Assembly (NCBI RefSeq): GCF_012927205.1
Contig: NZ_JABBGC010000001.1
Location: 2,108,001 to 2,172,000, forward strand
Direction: 5' to 3'
DNA length: 64,000 bases
Source: Chitinophaga fulva
GTDB taxonomy: Bacteria; Bacteroidota; Bacteroidia; Chitinophagales; Chitinophagaceae
The position numbers and the translations under genes are program-made. Every line of letters starts with the position of its first letter. Position 1 is the stretch's first letter. The notes beneath the pieces are model-generated. The model worked only from the letters and a program-made list of their open reading frames with translations. It made no database searches and was not told the origin of the DNA. Shown here in pieces: positions 17,801 through 25,043 of this stretch.

Positions 17801-18431
17801 CGTGGATGGATATGGTGCTACTACGGTAGGGGAACAACTCGATATCATGTACCGGTTGTATGAACAGTTACCGGCGCAGGAGCAACTGCTTCCCGGCATG
17901 TTTATTTATACCAGTTACTATGCCATGCGTGGTGACTGGAAAATGGCGGCCATGGTGGCACAGCGGTTATGTCAGCAGGCATTGGCCCTGCAGGATATAA
18001 AATATGCCATCGTTTCTTCTGTCTTCCTGGGGCTGCAATTGTTCAACGACGGCCGGTTTACAGAAGCTGCTGCCGTGTTGGAGAAAGCATTGGCGCTGTA
18101 TGACCCGGCCAGCCAGGATGTCCGGAGGCGGGATGAACCGGCGACTGTTGTCGGTGCCGGTTCGGTGCGCAACGATTGGGATGCGGCTATTGCTGCCATG
18201 GAGATAGTTTTCCGGCATTATGTTACTGCGGAAAGCCGGGTACAGGATTGTCTGCGCTTTGTTAACAGTTCGGATGGACAACAATATATCACTGAAACCT
18301 ATCGGTTACTGTCGCTGGCAGGTGCTGGTAAACAGGCATATGCTATTGCCCGTAAATACCTGGCCTTGTCACAGCAAATGGCGGAAAAACAACAGATGAT
18401 GGTGATGCAGCGTGTGCATTGCCTTCGATAA
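14865..18431 (+). CDS. Ser/Thr kinase - cyclase-like - AAA ATPase - TPR fusion protein
   Basis: A 1188-residue soluble signalling protein. The kinase domain (about 22-290) has VAIKLIK (Lys 54), HRDLKPENIM (about 147) and DFG (Asp 170), then APEQLRG. A class III nucleotide cyclase-like domain follows (about 320-480: LITVLSIKLDVLG, GGFVKGMMADHLLIYFGYP). An AAA/STAND ATPase comes next with Walker A GDAGIGKS (about 543) and Walker B VLLLEDLQWMD (about 666), and helical TPR-type repeats run to the end. The order matches the TOMM-system kinase/cyclase fusion family (TIGR03903) as I recall it. The first metal-binding Asp of the cyclase (normally in LFVDLVG) reads as Lys here, so cyclase activity is doubtful. 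No membrane segment is seen. ATG at 14865 is used; 14892 is possible. Confidence 0.88.
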   Translation: MPENSKAFLMEEPSMHDQFPFMEYYHIVELLCDGAHSSVYKAVQKATRQYVAIKLIKGNLLSEKQLQERFEREVRICAEINHPYIVKLLDTGYTGDNMPFVVFEYIAGITLKQFLQQEGAINLPLAVELMGQVLDALACAHSMSIVHRDLKPENIMITQPGARPYAKVLDFGIGAFTGDSFPVDNAAGTPAYCAPEQLRGEPPSTRSDIYAWGLLLTECITGTPVFRGITTAAVYEGQLSPDPVPLPDFIAGHPLTALLQRVLEKKAVNRAGDAHLLLQELAAMDFMDLPLVAPVDALLRPSNTGTMDNMLAWNYDKREKRLITVLSIKLDVLGCRGSHPEEELLEELQHRQLSACAAIATRFGGFVKGMMADHLLIYFGYPQATDNDARMACRTALEVLEDMQQYSITLYEQKKVMLETRQTMHTGTIISRRNRVPEGITANTGFKLLHYTPADRILVTDTTAALIGTFAELEKNHGMTDEECLPVQETFYVLKERRAEAFSQLYSAAANRSMHGRTAALDTIIRHFEQVAAGRRKVILVTGDAGIGKSRLLLEARKKMTAVTLIERRCLPEHRHIALFPFIEIIRQYYGLYQHAGAWVVPLLERLLSVAGCDLTVTLPVMLSCFGFPFTDKYPALQAGPADQKKILFQALRKCMGNISRKKKYVLLLEDLQWMDPSSREFLAGMIAEKEEEGGMFLLSARTEFMPGWDATSFTRLQLGPLDICAVRRMIEEQLGYGKKIAPASLHYVMRHTDGVPFFIEELLQLLLAEGWLVAVRDTYHLMDDGRQPGVPLTLKELLHAKLDQTGSARETAQLAATIGREFSSRLLMKVAMKEVCSVWNDLQMLTAADIIVPLRTEKGLWYVFRHMLFCEVAYDSQPAPVREQAHARIAEELIAVIDPDGQPDVLAVNTLAQHLYGAGNVAAAIEWLLTGIQQLISTSANRECIPLCEQALKWLRELPADHITELAIRQYLLSNLVIVDGYGATTVGEQLDIMYRLYEQLPAQEQLLPGMFIYTSYYAMRGDWKMAAMVAQRLCQQALALQDIKYAIVSSVFLGLQLFNDGRFTEAAAVLEKALALYDPASQDVRRRDEPATVVGAGSVRNDWDAAIAAMEIVFRHYVTAESRVQDCLRFVNSSDGQQYITETYRLLSLAGAGKQAYAIARKYLALSQQMAEKQQMMVMQRVHCLR

Positions 18432-18513
18432 CATTACCTCCTTTTTTAAGGATGAACCTGTTCTGGTATGTCGACTGAAATATGTTGAAATAGGAATTTT
18501 TTATACTGCTGTT

Positions 18514-18521
18514 TAGCTTTG
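18514..18521 (+). promoter_or_regulatory. Possible -7 element before the three-gene unknown set
   Basis: TAGCTTTG is an exact TAnnTTTG match 94 bases before the ATG at 18615. The nearest upstream TTG (18485-18487) is 26 bases away, longer than usual, so the promoter is tentative. If real, the downstream trio can be expressed separately from the kinase. Confidence 0.4.
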
Positions 18522-18614
18522 AAACAGCAAGTCAATGGAGCTCCGGATTGACCATCAGCAGGCGGATACCGAAAAGCCTGAAAAGAGTAGGTAATACTTT
18601 AAAACTTTAATAAG

Positions 18615-19286
18615 ATGCCCGAATATAGTTTACAAGTACAGTTTAACCAGTCACAGCTGGATATCCTGTACGCCACAGGTAGCAATGTGGTAGTCGCGAA
18701 ACCCACCGGAGGCTCCAGTCCTAATGTTGCCTGGCAGGTATTTAAACCCATGCGTTCCAATAAGCTTGGATGGGGAGAGGAATATGGTATCTATGCTTCT
18801 ACTGCCAGAGTAGAGAATGGCGCAGAGCTGGAACAATTGTCCGCCACACCGGTAGGCGCTGCCAGGAACAAGCTATATACACTGGAGCCTTCCTCTAATA
18901 TCAAAGGACCAGTTAGTGGCGGCTCGCCGGATGCATATTGCCTGTTGAATAAATATGATCCCCAACCATATATGACAGTAGGCTTGTACCAAGATGCTAC
19001 TGTCAATGGAACAGATATTATCGGCAATGCGCTGTCAGCAGTCCCTGTACTGCTGTCCAGTAAAGCCACTATGACTCCCTTTACCACGGTTTATATCTGG
19101 CTTCAGTCACAGGTGATCAGCAACACCGTTGTAACGCTGGTGACATCTCCCATGACCCAGCTCAAATACGGCGATGGGGTCAATACGTTGTCCGTAGCAT
19201 ATGACAGCAGCTCTGGTAAGTTCCTGTCTACCGACGGTACGAGAGCCACTGAAGCCCTTATTTCGTTTATCGATCCTGTTTTGTAA
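18615..19286 (+). CDS. Unknown beta-rich protein, first of three after the kinase fusion
   Basis: A 223-residue protein without signal peptide or membrane helix. Not recognised. It is rich in beta-forming, Thr, Ser and Val residues, with notable segments WQVFKPMRSNKLGWGEEYGI (about 39-58) and FTTVYIWLQS (about 156-165). The look is of a compact beta-sandwich or lectin-like fold. It lies 183 bases after the kinase/cyclase-like gene and 41 before the tail-collar gene, on the same strand, so it is likely part of one operon with the next two genes. Confidence 0.65.
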   Translation: MPEYSLQVQFNQSQLDILYATGSNVVVAKPTGGSSPNVAWQVFKPMRSNKLGWGEEYGIYASTARVENGAELEQLSATPVGAARNKLYTLEPSSNIKGPVSGGSPDAYCLLNKYDPQPYMTVGLYQDATVNGTDIIGNALSAVPVLLSSKATMTPFTTVYIWLQSQVISNTVVTLVTSPMTQLKYGDGVNTLSVAYDSSSGKFLSTDGTRATEALISFIDPVL

Positions 19287-19327
19287 ATCCCAATGCCGGG
19301 GCCTGTTCCCCGGCCAAATGAAGCACT

Positions 19328-20350
19328 ATGGAAACTGTATGTGGTACTGTTACGATGCAGTCCCTGTTACTGGCCATGCAACAAAGAAACCTTGTCTATA
19401 ACTACGATTTCAGGTATTACAGCAATAAAGTCATAATAGGGAATGATATCACTTATAATTCCCCTGACGGCTGGATATATCTTGACCCCGGAAGGAATGG
19501 CAAGATCGGCTTTGACTCGGTCAATAACACCTGCATCATTACGAAAAGCGAAGATAACAGCCCAATGCGTTTTGCCCAGGCTCTCCATGAATTCCCTCGC
19601 TGGCAATCCGTGCTCGCTGGCAGGCAGGTAACGGCAAAGGCTATACTGAATATTCCTGCAGGAGCGGAAGTTACCCTTTCGCTGACAGATGGAATAGATG
19701 CCTGCACAATTGCCCGTAAAGGCAGTGGTCTGACGGAGATGGTGGTACAACTGGTCGTCAATCCCAAGTCCACCGCCGTATTGTTAACGGTGGGTTGTGC
19801 CACGCCTTTTGCCAGGATTGCTGTTTACAGCATGTGTGCCAATGTCGGAGCGGTGGCGCTGGACAATCTTCCCTGCACGGTGCAGGGAATTATCGGGGAG
19901 CGAAGACAATATATCGCTACCGAGAATCCCCCGGCAGAAGAATTATCGCTCTGTAATCCGGCGGCGGAACTGGGCCTTGATTTTTCCCGGCTGAACAGCG
20001 TCATTAACAGCCGGTTTGGCACCGGCCCCAACAAGCGGTCCTTGTTACCGGACATGCGGGGATATTTCAGCAGAGCCTGGGACCATGGTGCGGGCACCGA
20101 TCCGGATGCCGGTCAGCGTAAACCCCTTGGCGGTACTATCAAAGGCGATAACGTGGGAACCCTGGAAGAAGATGAATTCCTCAAACATGACCATCAGTTG
20201 TCATTCTCCACAGATAAGCCAATCCTGACCGGTAAAGAAGGATCGGCCACTATTATCAACACCGGTAACACCTCCAATACCAAACCCGCTGGAGGTAAAG
20301 AAACCAGGCCAAAAAATTTGGCGGAGTTATTCACCATCAAATGGGCCTGA
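19328..20350 (+). CDS. Protein with C-terminal phage tail-collar-like domain
   Basis: A 340-residue protein without signal peptide. Residues about 22-200 look like a beta-sandwich of carbohydrate-binding type (NYDFRYYSN and GWIYLDPG at its start, then AKAILNIPAGAEVTLSL). Residues about 225-340 carry the tail-fibre/collar pattern: LLPDMRGYFSRAWDHGAGTD, then GDNVGTLEEDEFLKHDHQ and the closing GGKETRPKNLAELFTIKWA. Phage collar domains end this way (ETRPxN, then a hydrophobic strand). No other phage structural gene is nearby, so this is a domesticated or stand-alone collar module. The preferred start is the ATG at 19328. Confidence 0.7.
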   Translation: METVCGTVTMQSLLLAMQQRNLVYNYDFRYYSNKVIIGNDITYNSPDGWIYLDPGRNGKIGFDSVNNTCIITKSEDNSPMRFAQALHEFPRWQSVLAGRQVTAKAILNIPAGAEVTLSLTDGIDACTIARKGSGLTEMVVQLVVNPKSTAVLLTVGCATPFARIAVYSMCANVGAVALDNLPCTVQGIIGERRQYIATENPPAEELSLCNPAAELGLDFSRLNSVINSRFGTGPNKRSLLPDMRGYFSRAWDHGAGTDPDAGQRKPLGGTIKGDNVGTLEEDEFLKHDHQLSFSTDKPILTGKEGSATIINTGNTSNTKPAGGKETRPKNLAELFTIKWA

Positions 20351-20380
20351 TATTTTTTAACCCTTTAATCCCAATTAATT

Positions 20381-20920
20381 ATGGCAAACTTCACCATGAG
20401 ATGGGCTAACAGATCTCAATCCACACAAGACTGGATGATCGATATCCCTGATGCATTTACCCTTCCCCCCGACTGGGTACGGGAGGCTGATTTGATCATC
20501 AACACCGATCATACTTTCCAGATAGCGGTGACCACAAACGGAGGCTTTGCAGCAGCAAACCTTACCTATCACAGTGGCGCCAACAACTGGACCCTTCACA
20601 GTAATACTCCCAATGAGTGGCGTCTTAGTCAGGGCAATGGTTACGTGACAGTGGCCTGTCTCCTGAACAATGTACGCTTTAGTAATATCGCTTACACTGC
20701 CTCTCGTGCGGTAGCAGAAACTGCAAAAGGCAAAGGTGGTTATCCTGCTTATCAATTGTATGAGGACAATACGGAAACCACGTATTGTTCATCCAGGAAA
20801 GTAAAAAGTCATGCCGAAGGCGCTGAATGGATACGCGCTTGTCTGGCGGCTCATGAAGGCACCAGCTGCCATGGCAAACCCTGGATTAGTGACGACCAGG
20901 AAGGGGTTATCTGGCCGTGA
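20381..20920 (+). CDS. Unknown cytoplasmic-looking protein, third of the set
   Basis: A 179-residue protein with no signal peptide. Not recognised. The N-terminal two thirds are beta-rich with regularly spaced Trp (MRWANRSQSTQDWMIDIPD, then NNWTLHSNTPNEWRLSQG). The C-terminal part (about 120-179) is charged and includes three Cys and HAEGAEWIRACLAAHEG. It begins 30 bases after the tail-collar gene, on the same strand. Confidence 0.6.
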   Translation: MANFTMRWANRSQSTQDWMIDIPDAFTLPPDWVREADLIINTDHTFQIAVTTNGGFAAANLTYHSGANNWTLHSNTPNEWRLSQGNGYVTVACLLNNVRFSNIAYTASRAVAETAKGKGGYPAYQLYEDNTETTYCSSRKVKSHAEGAEWIRACLAAHEGTSCHGKPWISDDQEGVIWP

Positions 20921-20943
20921 TAGATGTAGTATGTATGCGGAAG

Positions 20944-20981
20944 TACGCGCCGTGTTCCTCCTTCGGGAGGAATGCGGCGTA
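20944..20981 (+). terminator. Long imperfect hairpin after the three-gene set
   Basis: TACGCGCCGTGTTCCTCC and GGAGGAATGCGGCGTA pair with a few mismatches around a TTCG loop. There is no strong T run, so it may be an RNA-stabilising hairpin rather than a classical terminator. Confidence 0.5.
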
Positions 20982-21074
20982 TTGTTGTCGTGTGAAAAAA
21001 ATTGTTGATACGTGACAGAGGGTTTTTTATGTTTTCATCGTTATATATCCGGAAAACCTAAAAACCCTTACACC

Positions 21075-22103
21075 ATGCGTTTATTTTGTAGTATCCTCAC
21101 CTTTGCCATGATGGGCCTCTTAAGCTTTTCATCTTGTAGTAAAAAGGAACAATCAGACAACAACAACAAACCTGCCAGTGAAACATCTCTTAAAGCCAGC
21201 ACGGAGCAGATCAATTATGGGCAGGAATTACGCAACTTCATTCAGGATATCAGCAGCTGGGCACGGACACGCAAACCCGGGTTTATCGTGGTGGCGCAAA
21301 ACAGCACAGAACTGCTGACCGCCGATGGCGACACTTCAGGGCCTTTGGTCACTGAATACCTGAATGCGCTCAATGGTATTGGCAGAGAGGAATTGTATTA
21401 CGGCTATGAAAATAACGACAATGCCGCTACGCCCGCCGCCGTTACCAAAGAATGGGTACGATTTGGCAAACGCGCCACTGCCAGCCACCTTGCCGTGCTT
21501 GTCACCGATTATTGCGACCAGGCGCCATTGATTGCCGCTTCTTACCAAAAGAACGAAGCCAACGGGTTCATCTCTTTTGCTACCGCCAGCCGTCAGCTGC
21601 AAACCATTCCGACCGGTGCGCCCAATCATGAAAATGCCAACAACATCAACACACTGGCAGACGCCAAAAATTTCCTTTACCTGATCTCCCCTGATGATCA
21701 GTATCTCAACAAGTTGAAGGCGACCAACTATGATGTACTGGTTATCGATGCTTTCCAGCCGGATAAAACAATTACCTGGACACCGGCCCAGATCAATGCG
21801 CTCAAGGTGAAAAAGAATGGCGGCAAACGCATAGTGCTGGCGTATATGAGCATGGGACAGGCAGAAGAATACCGCTGGTACTGGAAGCCTGAGTGGAATA
21901 AAAATCATCCGGCCTGGATGGCCGAACTGGACCCAAAATGGGAAGGTAACTATTACGTTCGCTACTGGATGCCTGAATGGAAAGCGTATATCTATGGTAA
22001 CGCTGACTCCTATACGCAAAAAATACTTGATGCCGGTTTCGACGGCACTTATCTCGACCCGGTGGATGCTTCTTCATACTGGGAAAACCCAGCGGGCCAA
22101 TAA
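21075..22103 (+). CDS. Polygalactosaminidase/TM1410-like glycosidase lipoprotein, apparently circularly permuted
   Basis: A 342-residue lipoprotein; the signal ends LLSFSSC (Cys about 21). The family (GH114-like, TM1410/MJ1477) normally begins with a VIDY strand, followed by GKKVIAYxSIGEAExYRWYW and YLDxVDAYEYW, and ends with PGFLVxPQNxxELL and a DGIGxEDLFY stretch. Here the last-half motifs come first: RKPGFIVVAQNSTELL (about 57-72) and LNGIGREELYYG (about 97-108). The first-half motifs follow: DVLVIDAF (about 221), LAYMSMGQAEEYRWYWKPEW (about 255-274) and GTYLDPVDASSYWENP (about 323) at the very end. ATG at 21075 is chosen because it starts the signal peptide; an upstream in-frame start adds only non-signal residues. 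Confidence 0.72.
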   Translation: MRLFCSILTFAMMGLLSFSSCSKKEQSDNNNKPASETSLKASTEQINYGQELRNFIQDISSWARTRKPGFIVVAQNSTELLTADGDTSGPLVTEYLNALNGIGREELYYGYENNDNAATPAAVTKEWVRFGKRATASHLAVLVTDYCDQAPLIAASYQKNEANGFISFATASRQLQTIPTGAPNHENANNINTLADAKNFLYLISPDDQYLNKLKATNYDVLVIDAFQPDKTITWTPAQINALKVKKNGGKRIVLAYMSMGQAEEYRWYWKPEWNKNHPAWMAELDPKWEGNYYVRYWMPEWKAYIYGNADSYTQKILDAGFDGTYLDPVDASSYWENPAGQ

Positions 22104-22116
22104 TGACTAAATATGG

Positions 22117-22160
22117 AGTGGCGAACTGGCAGGCGTTACCTGTCAGTTCGCCACTTTTTT
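22117..22160. terminator. Terminator after the glycosidase-like gene
   Basis: A 17-position stem AGTGGCGAACTGGCAGG / CCTGTCAGTTCGCCACT with one G-U pair, loop CGTTA, then six T. It is located between convergent genes. Confidence 0.85.
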
Positions 22161-22233
22161 ATTTGGTTCACCCCCAATACTAATTTCAGGCAACCCTGTG
22201 AAAGACAACAACGCCCCTGCTATCGTTCCCGGT

Positions 22234-24006
22234 TTAAATATTTCCCCAGGCAGACCATCCACTGCCACTTATCCAGAAAATAGTCGTCATCACCGTGCCG
22301 TTGGCGGCAAATACATCGATAAAGTTAGGAGCACGAGAGATGGCCGCGGGGGTAGCATTGATAGGACCACCGAGATTGATGGAAGACGACCATCCTGTTG
22401 TGCTTGTCCAGTTGAAGTTGATCAGGATACTGCCGTTTCTGGCAAAGACCTGCAGATTGTTTGCGTCCCTCGCCACTACAACGGGATCGGAGGAAAGCGA
22501 ACCTCCCAGGTCACTCCACGCGCTCCATCCGGTACCTTCCGTCCAATTCAGGGTAACCAGGCTGTTGGTGACACTGCGGGCAAAGATGTTTAACAACTGC
22601 GGTGTTCTGGACCTGACAGCCGGAGAGCCTGCAATACTACCTCCAAGGTTGTTCCATGCCGACCATCCTCCGGTGGCAGACCAGGTTATCTGTGTCAGAT
22701 TGTTGTTGGTCGTTTGGGCAAATACATGCACATTGTTCGCATCTCTTGAGGCTACCGCCGGCTGCGAGGTGATATTACCACCCAGGTCTTCCCAGGCAGA
22801 CCAACCACTGCCACTGGTCCAGGTTCTTGTAACGAGGGTATTGCCAGCGCTTCTGGCAAAAACACTGATCACACCAGGCGTCCTGGAGTTTACAACCGGT
22901 GCGTCGGCAATATTACCGCCCAGGTCTTCCCAGGCAGACCATCCCTTGAAGAGTGTCCACGAAATATGTATCAGGTTATTGGAAGGCCCTTTCGCAAAAA
23001 CATCCATGAAGCCTGCAGCCCTTGATACCGCCGCGGGGATAGATGAAATGGGACCGAGTAATTGCCATTTGGACCATTTGCCGGTATTATTCCATGATTT
23101 ATGCATCAGGTTATTGGCAGGGCCTATGGCAAAAACACTCATATTGTTGGCGTCTCTCGCAATAGCCACCGGTGGTGAGTAACAAGGCGTTGCCAAAGGA
23201 ACGCGGAACAGGTATTCCAGTGCGAGCCGGTCGTTGGCGTTAAAGCTGCCACTGGTATCGCCGATGGTGCCCAGGCTGTAGCAGGCCAGCATAAAAGAGC
23301 CTGCATCAGCGCCTGTAGGCGTACCTGGAATAGGGAAGGCGCCTGCGGTGCCGGCACCTTCATTGCTGCCGCTGCCGCAACTATAACCGGTGTTGCTCCA
23401 GTCGGTATGCCGCAAGCCAATAGTATGGCCCATCTCATGCTCCACAACATGCCTGATGAAATCCACATTATTGCCTAACTGGGATGAACAGGTATTGATG
23501 GTGATGGTAGGGTATGGGTTACCGTTAGCAGGGAATCCGGAAAAACCCAGCTGACCAGCACTAAGACAGGCGCCTTGCACTGTAATGTCTGCTGAAGTGG
23601 CTATCACATATTTAAAAGTCAGGTCCAGTCCCAGCGCATTGTAATTATCTATCGCCTGGCGTACTGCTGTCACAAAAGCGCTACTGAGGCCAACAGTACG
23701 CACCGTCAACACACGTGGCAAACCAGTCACCAATTGTGTTGTTCTGTACTGCTCTGTCTCCGCAATCCGGAGTACAGGGCCCGCCGGTCCGAGATCACGT
23801 TCATAGAGCAGGATGTCCCGCTCTACCAGATAACCACTATCGATACGTTGCAGGTCTTTAATACTGAAGCCTAACGCTTTGATACGGTCAAGCACAGAAG
23901 CCGGTACAGGGCCGGAATCATTGGTCCAGCCAGGATGTTCCTGCTTACAGGAAATACTCAGACAAAAGAGCAGACAGCATAGGAAAAGAAGAAAAATTTT
24001 TTGCAT
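22234..24006 (-). CDS. M57-like metalloprotease lipoprotein with C-terminal lectin-type beta-propeller
   Basis: A 590-residue protein with signal MQKIFLLFLCCLLFCLSISC (Cys 20 probably lipidated). The protease part (about 60-265) has the zinc motif VVEHEMGHTIGLRH (His 190, Glu 191, His 194, His 200), as in dual-action HEIGH/M57 peptidases, and a cysteine pattern before it. Residues about 270-590 are a propeller of about 50-residue units, each with a WSxW-type element followed by GG (GWSAWEDLGGNI, GWSAWNNLGGSI, GWSAWSDLGGSL) and a DVFA/HVFA strand. This resembles PLL/fucose-lectin propellers. Inferred role: a surface protease held to glycans. It is monocistronic. Confidence 0.82.
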   Translation of the reverse strand: MQKIFLLFLCCLLFCLSISCKQEHPGWTNDSGPVPASVLDRIKALGFSIKDLQRIDSGYLVERDILLYERDLGPAGPVLRIAETEQYRTTQLVTGLPRVLTVRTVGLSSAFVTAVRQAIDNYNALGLDLTFKYVIATSADITVQGACLSAGQLGFSGFPANGNPYPTITINTCSSQLGNNVDFIRHVVEHEMGHTIGLRHTDWSNTGYSCGSGSNEGAGTAGAFPIPGTPTGADAGSFMLACYSLGTIGDTSGSFNANDRLALEYLFRVPLATPCYSPPVAIARDANNMSVFAIGPANNLMHKSWNNTGKWSKWQLLGPISSIPAAVSRAAGFMDVFAKGPSNNLIHISWTLFKGWSAWEDLGGNIADAPVVNSRTPGVISVFARSAGNTLVTRTWTSGSGWSAWEDLGGNITSQPAVASRDANNVHVFAQTTNNNLTQITWSATGGWSAWNNLGGSIAGSPAVRSRTPQLLNIFARSVTNSLVTLNWTEGTGWSAWSDLGGSLSSDPVVVARDANNLQVFARNGSILINFNWTSTTGWSSSINLGGPINATPAAISRAPNFIDVFAANGTVMTTIFWISGSGWSAWGNI

Positions 24007-24487
24007 AAAAGACAGATTTTTAGCTACATCAAATAATCGGGAATACAGCGCCAGGCTTTCGGGTAATACCGTGGGGAAGCGATATCTGTGCCACAGAATA
24101 GTTTGTTGGGTAGTGGCATAAATATAGGGAGTAGCGGTGCTGCTGTCTCACAGCCTCAGAAAGGGGATGCTGCACAGGACATGCGAGCCTGCCTGGTTGC
24201 CGGTATAAATTTAATACAGATGAAAACAGCCAGGAAGATAAGTGTTGTAGCGGTTACATACAACCACCCCGCACTGTAATAATAGATGGCCCCACCACTG
24301 ATAGGGACCAAAATATTGGTGAACGATTGCGGACTTTGATCACGCCCTGCAATCCTTTTTTATGGGCAAAGGTGCATTCTGGTCACGTTTTGGGGTATTA
24401 AGTTTTTTTTTCTGACTAGATAAGGGTAGAACCAGTTTTTGGTGTATTACTATTAGTGGAGCTAACTAAAATACGTTGAAAATATTC
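24007..24487. other. Intergenic region between divergent protease and ECF sigma genes
   Basis: About 480 bases, AT-rich toward the sigma gene, with T tracts around 24400. No TAnnTTTG promoter, repeat or RNA structure is convincing on either strand. Confidence 0.4.
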
Positions 24488-25033
24488 ATGTTGAACGACC
24501 ATAATGATGATCGATTAGTTGAAATGTGCTTTAAAAGTTATTACCAGGCATTGCACAGGTATGCCTATGCTATGCTTAAAAATAATGAAGAAGCAGGGGA
24601 TGCGGTGCAAGCTGTGTTCCTGAAAATATGGGAAAAGAGAATCCACTTAATAAAGGACCAAGGTATTCGAGCATATCTTTATACGGCGGTGCATCACCAT
24701 TGTCTTAATATCAAACGGCAGCAAAGAACACAGGAAAAACGTCTCGCAGATTACCGGGAACCTGGTGTTATCAACATAAATCAACTGATTTCAAAAGAAA
24801 GTTATAATAGAATAATGAACTGTATTGATCAGCTACCGGAACAATGCAGGCTGGTATTTACCAAAAGCAGGTTTGAGCAAAAAACATATAATCAAATCGC
24901 TGCTGAGCTGGATATTTCCGTTAAGACTGTAGAAGTGCACATGGGTAAGGCTTTGCGTATCCTGCGGCTAAAATTATCAGATATACTGTGGATAACTTTC
25001 CTGTACAATACCTTTACCTGTTTCAGCAATTAA
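24488..25033 (+). CDS. ECF-type sigma factor (locus 2)
   Basis: A 181-residue FecI-like sigma factor. Region 2: EAGDAVQAVFLKIWEKR (about 35-51). Region 4: LPEQCRLVFTKSRFEQKTYN then QIAAELDISVKTVEVHMGKA (about 118-157), with a clear helix-turn-helix. It ends in a hydrophobic tail LSDILWITFLYNTFTCF. A TTG at 24476 would add four residues; the ATG at 24488 is preferred. It pairs with the FecR gene 10 bases downstream. Confidence 0.9.
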   Translation: MLNDHNDDRLVEMCFKSYYQALHRYAYAMLKNNEEAGDAVQAVFLKIWEKRIHLIKDQGIRAYLYTAVHHHCLNIKRQQRTQEKRLADYREPGVININQLISKESYNRIMNCIDQLPEQCRLVFTKSRFEQKTYNQIAAELDISVKTVEVHMGKALRILRLKLSDILWITFLYNTFTCFSN

Positions 25034-25043
25034 TTGAAATGAT

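Noticed and set aside
14892..18431. Possible TOMM (thiazole/oxazole peptide) biosynthesis cluster because of the kinase/cyclase-like fusion
   Set aside because: No cyclodehydratase, YcaO, dehydrogenase or precursor-peptide gene is visible within the window.
19328..20350. Prophage or phage remnant
   Set aside because: Only a collar-type C-terminus is present. There is no integrase, capsid, terminase or other tail gene, and composition matches the neighbours.
22198..23182. Open frames on the plus strand opposite the metalloprotease gene
   Set aside because: They mirror the repetitive propeller coding sequence on the minus strand and show no protein-like features.
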